Below, piece after piece: positions 44,526-53,800 of a stretch of 64,000 bases of DNA. Location: positions 41,743 to 105,742 of the forward strand of contig CAZDIJ010000002.1 in assembly GCA_964505475.1 (NCBI GenBank), read 5' to 3'. The stretch comes from JAGXQV01 sp964505475. Lineage in GTDB: Bacteria; Pseudomonadota; Gammaproteobacteria; Burkholderiales; Sulfuricellaceae. The translations under genes were made by a program, and so were the position numbers. A model generated the notes under the pieces. That model did no database searches. It saw nothing but the letters and a program-made list of their open reading frames with translations, and had not been told where the DNA came from. Numbering within the stretch: position 1 is the first letter of the stretch; the number at the start of each line of letters is the position of its first letter.

Positions 44526-45533
44526 ATGGACTATACGCAAAAATCAGTACTTGTAAGCGGGGGCACCGGCTCCTTCGGCAATTTCATCGTACGCCGCCTG
44601 CTCGATCTCGGCGCGAAGGAAGTTCGCGTATTGAGCCGTGATGAAAAGAAGCAGCACGACATGCGGGTATTCTACCGGGGACGGCAAAATCTCAGTTTCG
44701 TCATCGGCGATGTGCGCAAGCGCGAGTGCCTCGACGAGGCGATGAGCGGCATCGACGTCATGTTCCATGCCGCCGCGCTGAAACAAGTGCCGGCCTGCGA
44801 GAATTTCCCCCACGAAGCCATCCACACCAATATCACCGGCGCGCAGAACGTGGTCGATGCGGCGCTGCGCAACGGCCTGGAAGCCTTCGTCATGATTAGC
44901 ACCGACAAAGCGGTCAAGCCGGTCAACGTGATGGGCATGACCAAGGCATTGCAGGAACGCATCGTGCTGAAGGGCAACCAGTCGCGCCTCAATCGCGGCA
45001 CCCGCTTCGCCTGCGTGCGCTACGGCAACGTACTGCGTTCGCGCGGTTCGGTGATTCCCCTGTTCCGCCGCCTGCTCGCCACCGGCAAGCGCCTGACCAT
45101 TACCGACGAGCGCATGACGCGCTTTCTGCTGACTCTCAACGATGCCATCGACCTGGTGCTGTATGCCGCGGAACAGCAGCAAGGCGGCGAAATCTTCGTG
45201 CGCAAGGCCCCCGCCGCACTCATCACCGATCTAGCGGCGATCATCAGCGAGGAAGCGGGCAAGCCGCTGGAATACGACATCATCGGCATGCTGCCGGGGG
45301 AAAAACTGAACGAAATCATGCTCACCGAGGAGGAGTTGATCCGTACCGAGGACTTGGGGGATTACTATAAAATCCATCCCTGGTGGAGCAAGGTCAATTT
45401 CGACCACCTGCAAACGGAATACAGCTCTTTCGACAGTCTGGTGGAAAGGGAAGCCATCAAGGGACTGATGGCGCGCGCCGACCGGGAATTCGAGGAAATG
45501 GAGATGGCCGGTGGCGAATTCGCCAACTTCTGA
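44526..45533 (+). CDS. UDP-N-acetylhexosamine 4,6-dehydratase (PseB/FlaA1/CapE-like)
   Basis: A 335-aa soluble SDR-type dehydratase. The NAD-binding motif is VSGGTGSFG (about residues 10-18), and the active-site block is MISTDKAVKPVNVMGMTKALQER, where Met-x3-Lys replaces the usual Tyr-x3-Lys as in PseB/FlaA1-type enzymes. It has no transmembrane region, unlike the longer PglF type. It should make a UDP-4-keto-6-deoxy-HexNAc from UDP-GlcNAc. It is first in a four-gene plus-strand operon with two aminotransferases and an acetyltransferase. Confidence 0.88.
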   Translation: MDYTQKSVLVSGGTGSFGNFIVRRLLDLGAKEVRVLSRDEKKQHDMRVFYRGRQNLSFVIGDVRKRECLDEAMSGIDVMFHAAALKQVPACENFPHEAIHTNITGAQNVVDAALRNGLEAFVMISTDKAVKPVNVMGMTKALQERIVLKGNQSRLNRGTRFACVRYGNVLRSRGSVIPLFRRLLATGKRLTITDERMTRFLLTLNDAIDLVLYAAEQQQGGEIFVRKAPAALITDLAAIISEEAGKPLEYDIIGMLPGEKLNEIMLTEEELIRTEDLGDYYKIHPWWSKVNFDHLQTEYSSFDSLVEREAIKGLMARADREFEEMEMAGGEFANF

Positions 45534-46704
45534 TGGAACTACTAGCCATCTGACTAACCCGGCAAAAAACGCCGGGCAAGTCATTGGTTATAGCCCCCAC
45601 GGCGAACTCCCGCTGTTCAAGGTTTTCCTGCCGCCGCGCGAGGCGCTCATGCCGCGCCTGGAAGCCATCCTCTACAGCGGGCAGATTTCCGAAGGCGCGA
45701 CGGTGGCCGAATTCGAGCAGCGTTTCGGGGAATTCGTCGGCTGTCCGAACATATTGTCCTTTTATTCCGGCACGGCGGCGCTGCACGCCGCACTGGTGCT
45801 GGCGGGCGTCGAACCGGGCGACGAGGTGATCTCCACCGCCATGACGGCGGAACCAACCAACATGGCGATATGCCACGCCGGCGGGAAAATCGTCTGGGCG
45901 GACGTCGATCCCGCCAACGGCAACCTGAGCGCCGCTTCCGTGGCGGAAAAAATCACTGACCGTACCCGCGCCATCATGGTGGTCCACTACGGCGGCATCC
46001 CTGCTCCCATCGACGGCATCCGCGCCGTGGCCGAAGCCCGCGGCATCCCGGTCATAGAAGACGCCGCCCATGCTTTGGGGGCGCGCTACAACGGGCAACC
46101 CATCGGCACCCATTCGGAATTCGTCATGTTTTCGCTCCAGGCCATCAAGCACATGACCACCGTCGATGGCGGCATGCTGGCCTGCAACGGGGCAAGCGAC
46201 ATGGAGAAGCTGCTCGCCGCCGGGCGCAAATTCCGCTGGTTCGGCATAGACCGCGCCGCGCCGCGCACCGAAGTCGATGTGGCGAGCGTGGGCTACAAAT
46301 ACCACATGAACAACGTCACCGCCGCCATCGGACTCGCGCAATTGGAGCACATCGCCCCCGTCATCGCGCGGCACATTGCCAACGGACGGTATTTCGACCA
46401 GGCATTGCGGGGAATCCCCGGCCTCTCGTTATGCCATTGGGAAGACCGGGCGGAGCCATCCTACTGGTTTTATACCGTGATGGCGGACGACCGGGAAGGC
46501 TTCGCGCGCCACCTTGCCGCCCATGGCATTGCCTGCTCTCAGGCTCACAAACGCAACGACAGGCATTCGGTGTTCGCTTCCAGCCGCTGTGAGTTGCCGG
46601 GGCTGGACACCTTTTACCGGCGCATGACCCATATCCCCTGCGGCTGGTGGATCGACGACACGCAACGCGAATTCATCGCTGACGCGATCCGCCGTGGGTG
46701 GTAG
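45511..46704 (+). CDS. DegT/DnrJ/EryC1/StrS-family sugar aminotransferase, copy 1
   Basis: A 397-aa PLP enzyme. The start is GTG (45511) overlapping the dehydratase gene by 23 bp, with GGAG upstream. The fold motifs are SGTAALHAALVLAGVEPGDEVI, VIEDAAHALGARYNGQPIGTHSEFVMFSLQAIKHMTTVDGGML, with the PLP lysine in the KHMTTVDGG block, and YKYHMNNVTAAIGLAQLEH. It should transaminate a 4-keto (or 3-keto) nucleotide sugar. It is a paralogue of the next gene: both share LFKVF near the start and the ending IPxGWWxD...GW. Confidence 0.87.
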   Translation: MANSPTSDGTTSHLTNPAKNAGQVIGYSPHGELPLFKVFLPPREALMPRLEAILYSGQISEGATVAEFEQRFGEFVGCPNILSFYSGTAALHAALVLAGVEPGDEVISTAMTAEPTNMAICHAGGKIVWADVDPANGNLSAASVAEKITDRTRAIMVVHYGGIPAPIDGIRAVAEARGIPVIEDAAHALGARYNGQPIGTHSEFVMFSLQAIKHMTTVDGGMLACNGASDMEKLLAAGRKFRWFGIDRAAPRTEVDVASVGYKYHMNNVTAAIGLAQLEHIAPVIARHIANGRYFDQALRGIPGLSLCHWEDRAEPSYWFYTVMADDREGFARHLAAHGIACSQAHKRNDRHSVFASSRCELPGLDTFYRRMTHIPCGWWIDDTQREFIADAIRRGW

Positions 46705-46711
46705 GCCCAGT

Positions 46712-47827
46712 ATGTCCAACGCCCACATCCCCTTGTTCAAGGTATTCATGCCGGACAGCGCGCACGACGCGCTCAAGCCGGTGCTGGAAAGCGGACGTCT
46801 GGCGACGGGGCCCCAGGTGGCAAAATTCGAATCCCAACTCGCCGCCTGGTTTGGGGTGTCCGACACCGTTGCACTGAGCGATGCCTCCGGTGCCCTCACC
46901 CTGGCGCTGTACTTGGCCGGCGTGCGCCCCGGCGATGAAGTGGTCACCTCGCCGCTGGCATGTTCCGCAACGCTCATGCCCATCGCCAACCTGTTCGCCC
47001 GTCCGGTGTGGTGCGACGTCGATCCGCAAACCGGAATGCCCACGTCCGACCACATTGCCGGGTGCATCACGGAAAAGACCCGCGCCATCCTGCTCTACCA
47101 CTGGTCGGGAGACGTGGCGGACAGCGGTGCGATAGCCGCACTGGCGAGACGGCACGGAATTAAATTGATCGAGGACGCCAGCGAAGCTTTCGGCGCGCAA
47201 CGGCACAACCGGCGTTTAGGGGACACGGCGGATTTCACCGCGTACTCCTTTTATGCCACGAAACACATCAACACCGGTGAAGGGGCTGCCCTGCTGGCCG
47301 CCGATCCCGGCGATCTGGAAAATGCACGCCACCTGAGGCGCTTCGGCATCGATTACTCCACCTTCCGCCTGCCCGGCGGCGACCTCAATCCCCGTTTCGA
47401 CATCCCACTGGCCGGCTTCAATTTTGCCATGAACGAAATTGCCGCCACGCTGGGGCTGGAGCAATTGCCCCATGCCGATGCCATCGTGGCGCGCTACCGT
47501 GCCAACGGCTCGTTCTACGAATCCACCCTGGGCGGCATCCCTGGGCTGACACTGCTCAAGCGCCGGGAAGACAGCATTTCCGGCTGGTGGACTTATGCTC
47601 TGCGCGCAGAACGACGCGACGACCTGATATGCAAACTAATCTCCTGCGGCATCGGCGCCCAGCGCTTGCACTTGCGCAACGACGGCTATTCCTGCTTCGG
47701 CGCCCGCCAAACCGAACTGCCGGGCGTCTCGCTGTTCGACGAACAAAACCTGAGCATCCCTTCCGGCTGGTGGGTGGATGAAGCCGAGCGAGAGCGAGTG
47801 GCCTCATGCCTGCGCTCGGGCTGGTAG
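46712..47827 (+). CDS. DegT/DnrJ/EryC1/StrS-family sugar aminotransferase, copy 2
   Basis: A 371-aa paralogue of the preceding gene. The ATG at 46712 follows the previous stop by seven bases; the GTG at 46694 lies inside that gene. Motifs: LSDASGALTLALYLAGVRPGDEVVTSPLACSAT, LIEDASEAFGAQRHNRRLGDTADFTAYSFYATKHINTGEGAAL (PLP Lys in TKHINTGEG) and FNFAMNEIAATLGLEQL. All core residues seem kept, so both copies are probably active, perhaps on different keto-sugars or as a heterodimer. Confidence 0.87.
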   Translation: MSNAHIPLFKVFMPDSAHDALKPVLESGRLATGPQVAKFESQLAAWFGVSDTVALSDASGALTLALYLAGVRPGDEVVTSPLACSATLMPIANLFARPVWCDVDPQTGMPTSDHIAGCITEKTRAILLYHWSGDVADSGAIAALARRHGIKLIEDASEAFGAQRHNRRLGDTADFTAYSFYATKHINTGEGAALLAADPGDLENARHLRRFGIDYSTFRLPGGDLNPRFDIPLAGFNFAMNEIAATLGLEQLPHADAIVARYRANGSFYESTLGGIPGLTLLKRREDSISGWWTYALRAERRDDLICKLISCGIGAQRLHLRNDGYSCFGARQTELPGVSLFDEQNLSIPSGWWVDEAERERVASCLRSGW

Positions 47828-47840
47828 AACCTGCACTGAC

Positions 47841-48734
47841 ATGATCGTCCGCAGCGCCACCCCTGCCGATCTCGAACGTCTAATTTTCCTGCTGGACCAA
47901 GCATTCATCTTCGACAAGAAGCGAACGATCTCGCTGCAGCGCCGTTTTCCCACGGTATTTTGCGGCGGCAACCTGAACAACCTGATCCTATGCCTGGACG
48001 GAGATGAAATTATCTCCTCACTGGCGATGCGCCGATTCGACTGGCTCGATGACGGCAAGCTCTATCACGGCGCAATGATCGGCGCCGTCTACACCCACCC
48101 GAAACAGCGCGGCAAAGGTCTGGCAAGCCGCCTGCTGGAAGCGGCAGCGGAACGGCTGCGCATCGCGGGGATGGATTTCGGCGTACTGTGGACAACCCAG
48201 CCAGCCTTCTATGAACGCCTGGGCTGGTCGATGGCGGATTGTGGCGTGCTGGGAGAAATGGAAATTGACGTTCCCAAGACACAAGTCCCCTGCGACGTCG
48301 TCCGCTCCCCGGCGGAAAATTCAGCGGCGACGATTGAAGCGGTACGCCGGCGCCAGATGAATGCAACCACCTTGCGTCAGCCCGGCGACTATCGTCAACT
48401 TCCGCCACCGGCGGATACCGTGGATGCCCTTCTGCTGAACCTGGGGAAAGAAAATACCGGCTACGCCCTGGCAGGACGAACCGGAGATACGGTCATCCTG
48501 TACGAAATGGGCGGCCATCCCGGCTGCTTTCCGGCGCTATGGCAGGCGGCGTCTTTCAAATGCCGGCACGTCCTCGTCAACGAAAGGGAAAACAGCCCGT
48601 CGCATCGCTGGCTTAGCGAAAACACCCTGCTCCGCTGGCAACCCAAGGCACTCGCCATGTGGCTACCGCTCTCCGGGAAGATGGAAACAACTCCTGTCGC
48701 GCAATGGTACATCCCCTATTTCGACAGAATTTGA
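47841..48734 (+). CDS. GNAT-family N-acetyltransferase with C-terminal extension
   Basis: A 297-aa protein from the ATG at 47841; the upstream frame lies in the aminotransferase gene. Residues 1 to about 150 are a GNAT domain (IVRSATPADLERLIFLLDQAF ... MIGAVYTHPKQRGKGLASRLLEAAAERLRIAGMDFGVLWTTQPAFYERLGW; the acetyl-CoA loop is QRGKGLA). The remaining 145 residues resemble the C-terminal part of Eis-like GNATs more than PseH. Its operon position suggests acetylation of the amino sugar made by the aminotransferases. It ends 12 bp from the convergent TPR-GT41 gene. Confidence 0.8.
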   Translation: MIVRSATPADLERLIFLLDQAFIFDKKRTISLQRRFPTVFCGGNLNNLILCLDGDEIISSLAMRRFDWLDDGKLYHGAMIGAVYTHPKQRGKGLASRLLEAAAERLRIAGMDFGVLWTTQPAFYERLGWSMADCGVLGEMEIDVPKTQVPCDVVRSPAENSAATIEAVRRRQMNATTLRQPGDYRQLPPPADTVDALLLNLGKENTGYALAGRTGDTVILYEMGGHPGCFPALWQAASFKCRHVLVNERENSPSHRWLSENTLLRWQPKALAMWLPLSGKMETTPVAQWYIPYFDRI

Positions 48735-48746
48735 TCGCTCCCAGAC

Positions 48747-50759
48747 TCAGGATGCACTGCACCACTTCCGCCATACTTCCCGGTATATATTTTCCAGGTT
48801 GCGAGTAAATCCGACTTCGTCGGACAGCGGCGAACCGGCAACGTGCCCGCGCAATCCTGCCCGCAGTTCCGCCAACAGTTCCCGGTTGCCGTCCAGATAT
48901 GAGGCGATGTGAATGTAGTCCTCCGGAGTCGCGGCAGCGAAATCCGCCATCCCCACCGTACTCAGAATGCTCAACCCCGCACGCGACAAGAAATGCTTAC
49001 CCGTAAGGGATATTACCGGCAGCCCCATCCATAGCGCTTCGCAAGTGGTTGTTCCGCCATTTACATTTACAGGATCAAGCGCAATATCCGCTTCAAGGAA
49101 CCGCCGGTGGAACGCCTCCATAGGCATGGCACCATGCAGTTCCAGGCGTTGCGCGCCGATCCCTAGTTCCGCGAAATCATTTAACAGGCGCGCCCGTGCT
49201 TCGCCTTCCGGGACAGTGAGTATCATCAAACGGGCATCCGGTATGCTCCTCAGCAAGCCCGCCCATAGTTCCACGGTATCCCGGTCGATCTTGCTGAAGT
49301 TGTTGAACGAACCAAAAGTCAGGCAGCCGCGCGCCAATGCCGGCAAAGGAGTCGTTTCCGGCATATCGGTGCTGGGACGGTAACACCATAGGCTGTCCGG
49401 CAGACGCCGCAGTTTTTCCGTATAGAGATTGTCCGCATCTCCTTCCGGGTCGGCGTAAAAATCCGTCAGCCGGTAGTCCATCGTCGTCAATCCGGTGCTC
49501 CCGGCAAATCCCAGATAGGTGATTTGCAGCGGCGCCGGCTTGCGCCCGAATACCGGCAGTCGGTTCCCCCTCGTGTGCCCGGCCAGGTCCACCAATATGT
49601 CGATCCGGTCTTCCCGTATCCGCCTTTCCACTTCCGCGTCGCTTAACCCCACCGTGCTCCGCCAGTGATCCGACAACCCCCGAAAATGCTCTGTGTAGTC
49701 GTCCTCCCGCTGCACTTCTGCGTAACAAAACACCTCCACCCGCGTCCGGTCATGCTGCGTCAGGATCGGCTCGGCGAAATACGCAACCGCGTGACGCCGG
49801 AAATCCGGAGAAACATAACCAATCCGCAACCGCTTCTGTGGAATGCGCTCGTTCGGGTGGGGCGCGCCGTCCCAGCGGTTGAAGCGCAGGTCGTATTCGC
49901 GGCACGCCGCCCTTATTTCGTCTTCATGCTTCCCCGCATGGTAGTTCAAGGCAAACAAGAGGTTGCTATGAACATCCGGGGCGCCTGGGCTGACCTCCAA
50001 GGAACGGCGGAAACTGGTTGCCGCCTCGGGAAGCCGCCCCAGGCTCAGCATCAGGTTTCCCAGGTTGGCATGAGCGACGCCGTAATCCGGCTTGATTCGC
50101 AGCGCTTGGCGAAAGCTGGCTATCGCCTCGTCGGACTTGTCCAGCTCCTTGTATATATTCGCCAGGTTTGCGTGAGCCTCGGCAAATTCAGGATTGAGTT
50201 CCAGAGCACGGCGGCAATTCGCCGCCGCCTCGTCGTATTGCCCCAGCACCCGGAGGATGTCGCACAAGTTGTTGTGCGTCACGGCGAAATCGGGATGGAT
50301 TTTCAAGGCTTGACGGTAGCTTGCGACCGCCTCATCAAGCAATCCGCGATCCCTCAGGACATTACCCAGGTTAATCTGAGCGGCAACATAGTCCGGCTTA
50401 ATTTCCAGTGAGTTGCGATAGCTCGCCGTGGCCGCTTCAAACTGGCCGAGGTCTTTCAGTGCGTTACCCAGGTTGGCATGCGTCATGGCGCAATCGGGCT
50501 TGATTTCCAGCGCGCGTCGATAGCTCGCTGCGGCGGCATCGAGTTGACCCAGTTTCCGCTGGAGGTTTCCCAAATTATTGTGGGCGCCCTGCTCATCCGG
50601 CCTGATTTCCAGCAGCCGCCGATAGTTCTCCACCGCCTCTCTGAACTTTCCCTGCTCTTCCAACTCAAGCGCCAGGTAAAAATAATGTTCAGGAGGCCGC
50701 CGGCCAGCACCCGACACGTTTCTTCCAGACGACTTGCCCGATTTGCCTTGTTTTCCCAT
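48747..50759 (-). CDS. TPR + GT41 (OGT/SPINDLY-like) glycosyltransferase, stand-alone module
   Basis: A 670-aa protein from the ATG at 50759 (GAAAGG ribosome-binding site; the longer frame to 50825 lacks one). After a Lys/Ser/Gly-rich N-terminus come about eight 34-aa TPRs (about 28-300, for example AHNNLGNLQRKLGQLDAAAASYRRALEIKPD). The GT41 domain (about 305-665) has RIGYVSPDFRRHAVAYF with the His equivalent to the OGT active-site His, FGSFNNFSKIDRDTVELW with the Lys matching the UDP-binding Lys of human OGT (K842), and VNVNGGTTTCEALWMGLP. It is most like the last module of the giant neighbour. Likely a protein O-glycosyltransferase; the target is unknown. Confidence 0.88.
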   Translation of the reverse strand: MGKQGKSGKSSGRNVSGAGRRPPEHYFYLALELEEQGKFREAVENYRRLLEIRPDEQGAHNNLGNLQRKLGQLDAAAASYRRALEIKPDCAMTHANLGNALKDLGQFEAATASYRNSLEIKPDYVAAQINLGNVLRDRGLLDEAVASYRQALKIHPDFAVTHNNLCDILRVLGQYDEAAANCRRALELNPEFAEAHANLANIYKELDKSDEAIASFRQALRIKPDYGVAHANLGNLMLSLGRLPEAATSFRRSLEVSPGAPDVHSNLLFALNYHAGKHEDEIRAACREYDLRFNRWDGAPHPNERIPQKRLRIGYVSPDFRRHAVAYFAEPILTQHDRTRVEVFCYAEVQREDDYTEHFRGLSDHWRSTVGLSDAEVERRIREDRIDILVDLAGHTRGNRLPVFGRKPAPLQITYLGFAGSTGLTTMDYRLTDFYADPEGDADNLYTEKLRRLPDSLWCYRPSTDMPETTPLPALARGCLTFGSFNNFSKIDRDTVELWAGLLRSIPDARLMILTVPEGEARARLLNDFAELGIGAQRLELHGAMPMEAFHRRFLEADIALDPVNVNGGTTTCEALWMGLPVISLTGKHFLSRAGLSILSTVGMADFAAATPEDYIHIASYLDGNRELLAELRAGLRGHVAGSPLSDEVGFTRNLENIYREVWRKWCSAS

Positions 50760-50849
50760 CTCAGCCTTTCGACTCAGCGCCTGTGAAGAAATCGTAGTGA
50801 ACCGCCCGAGTGCAAGATGCGCCACGATCGAAACGCGCGGCGGATTTAT

Positions 50850-53800
50850 TCACAGGCTCTCACACCATTTCCGCCAGACATCCCGGAATATGCCTTCCAA
50901 GCTGCGCGTGAATTTCGCTTCATCCGTCAGCGGCGAAGCGGCGACATGCCCGCGCAATCCGGCGCGTAGCTCCGCCAACAACTCCCGTTCGCCGTCCAGA
51001 TATGAGGCCACGCGGATGTAGTCCTCCGCCGTCGCCACGGTAAAATCCGCCATCCCCACCGTATTTAGAATGCTCAACCCCGCGCGCGACAAGAAATGCT
51101 TACCCGTAAGGGATATTACCGGCAGCCCCATCCATAGCGCTTCGCAAGTGGTTGTTCCACCATTTACATTTATAGGATCAAGCGCAATATCCGCTTCGAG
51201 AAACTGCCGGTGAAAGGCATTCATCGGCATGGGGCCATGCAAATCCAGACGCCCCGCTTCCACGCCCAGACGGGCGAATTCGCGCAGCAAACGCTGCCGC
51301 CCATCTCCCTCCGGAACAGTGAGCATCATCAAACGAGAATCGGGTATCTTCCGCAGCATGGCAGCCCATAGCGCCAAAGTGTCACGGTCGATCTTGTTGA
51401 AGTTGTTGAATGAGCCAAAGGTAAGGTATCCGCGCCCCAGCGCCGGCAAAGGAGTCACCTCCGGCATGTCCGGGCTGGGGCGGTAACACCACAGGCTGTC
51501 CGGCAGACGCAGCAGCTTCTCTATATAGCGGCTTTCCGCCTCGCCTTCCGGGTCTGTATATCGGTCGGTCAGGCGATAATCGACGGTAGACAGTCCGGTG
51601 CTGCCGGCATACCCCAGGTAGGTAAGCTGCACCGGCGCCGGCTTGCATCCGAATACCGGCAGGCGGTTGCCGCGCGTGTGCCCGGCCAGATCGACCAGGA
51701 TGTCGATCCGGTGTTCGCGGATCAGCCGCTCCACCGCTTCGTCGCTCAGCCCGACCGTGCTGTGCCAGTGATCCGCCCATCCCCGGAAGCGTTCCGTATA
51801 GTCGTCCTCCCGGGATACCTCAGCATAGCAATATATTTCCACCTGGGTTCGGTCGTGGTTGGCAAAAATCGGCTCGGCGAAATACGCCACCGCGTGGCGG
51901 CGGAAATCCGGCGAAACGTAACCGATGCGCAGGCGCTTCGACGGACTACGTTCATTAGGATGCGCCTGGCCGTCCCAGCGTTTGAAGCGACGATCGTATT
52001 CGTGGCAAATGGAATGAATTTCACTCCCGTGCCTTTCGGGAATGGCATTCAATAAAAAAAGTAGGTTGCTATAAACATCCGCAATAGCTGGATTACACTC
52101 AAGCGCCTTTCTGTAGCTCGCCACTGCTTCGTCAAAAATCCCCAACTCTTTCATGGCATTGCCAAAATTATTATGCGCCTTGGCAAAATCAGGATTGATT
52201 TCCAGCGCGTGAAGGCAACTTTTCACTGCTTCGTCAACTTTCCCGACTTCCCTTAAAGCATTGCCAAGATTGCTATATGCCTCGGCAAAATCGGGATTGA
52301 CCGCCAGCGCCTGGCGATAGCTGGCGATCGCCTCATCAAATCGTCCCGAATCGTTTAGCGCATTACCCAGATTGTTGTGCGCCTCCGCCGATTTCGGATT
52401 GATTTCCAGCGCCCGGCGGTAACTCGCCGCGGCTTCGTCGATCCTGCCAATCTCACGCAATGCGTTGCCCAGGTTGTTGTGGATATCGGCATCATCAGGC
52501 AGATATTCCGCCGCGCGCAACAATGCCGCCATAGCCTCCTTGCCTTGTATTTGCAAGGCGGCGCTTAATGCTTTCCAGGCAAATCCGGAATCCGGGTAGC
52601 TTTCGAGCAGACGGCGGCTATGGCTTTCCATTTCCCCGTAACACCCTGCGCCGTGCAAGCCAATCAGGTATTCACGCTCGCCTTGTGGGAGTTCTATCCC
52701 ACGATTGACACCCTTGCCTGCCCTCTCTTCCTCGCCCTCTTTCCGTTTGGCCGGCTCTGGAAACTTTTCCTTCCCGCTTTCAATTCCAGCCGGTTGCGCC
52801 TTTTCATCGCCCGCGCACCATGCCCGCCAAACCTCCCGGTAGAGGTTTTCCAAGTGGCGCGTGAAGTTCACTTCATCGGTCAGCGGCGATGCCGCCACGT
52901 ACCCGCGCAGGCTCGCGCGAATTGCCGGCAGCAATTCCCGGTTTTCGTTCAGGTAGGTAGCAACACGGATGTAGTCCTGTTGCGTGGCTGCGGCAAAGTC
53001 CGCCATTCCCACCGTGCTCAGAATGCTCAACCCCGCTCGCGACAGGAAGCGTTTGCCCGTCAGCGTCAGCACCGGCAGCCCCATCCACAAGGCTTCGCAG
53101 GTGGTTGTGCCGCCGTTGACGTTCACCGGATCCAACGCGATGTCCGCTTCGTGAAATTTCCGCAAAAACGCTTCCCGTGGCAGCTTTCCGTGCAGGTCAA
53201 GCCGCCCTTCTTCTATCCCGCGTTCCGCGAATTCCTTCAGCAGCCGTCGCCGCGCCCCCCCTTCCGGAACAGTAAGCATAAGCAGCCGCGAGCCAGGCAC
53301 TTCCCGCAGCAGCGCCGACCACAGGTCGATGCTTTCCCGGTCAACCTTGTTGTAGTTGTTAAAGGAACCGAAAGTAAGGTACCCGCTTGTCAGCGCCGGG
53401 AGCGGCGATACTTCCGGCATGTCCGGGCTGGGACGGTAACACCACAGACTGTCCGGCAGACGCAGCAGCTTTTCAACATAACGCCACTCCGACTCTCCTT
53501 CCGGGTCAGCGTACCTGTCCGTAATGCGATAGTCCATGGCGGCCAGGCCAGTGGTGGCGGGATACCCCAGATAAGTAACCTGAACCGGGGAGGGTTTGCG
53601 GGCGAACACACGCAATCTGCTGGACGCAGTATGCCCGGCCAGATCCACCAAAATGTCGATTTGGTGTTTGCGAATCATCTCAGCGACGGCATCGTCGCTT
53701 AATCCAACGGTGCTGTGCCAGTGATCCGTCAGTCTCCGGAGACGTTCCGTGTAGTCGTCTTCCCGCGGGACTTCGGCGTAACAGTACACTTCCACCTGAC

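Noticed and set aside
52620..53702. Long plus-strand open frame (360 codons) opposite the giant glycosyltransferase, and similar ones up to 59,210
   Set aside because: These are antisense shadows of TPR/GT41 codons. Identical copies occur at a 1,971-bp offset only because the coding strand is duplicated.
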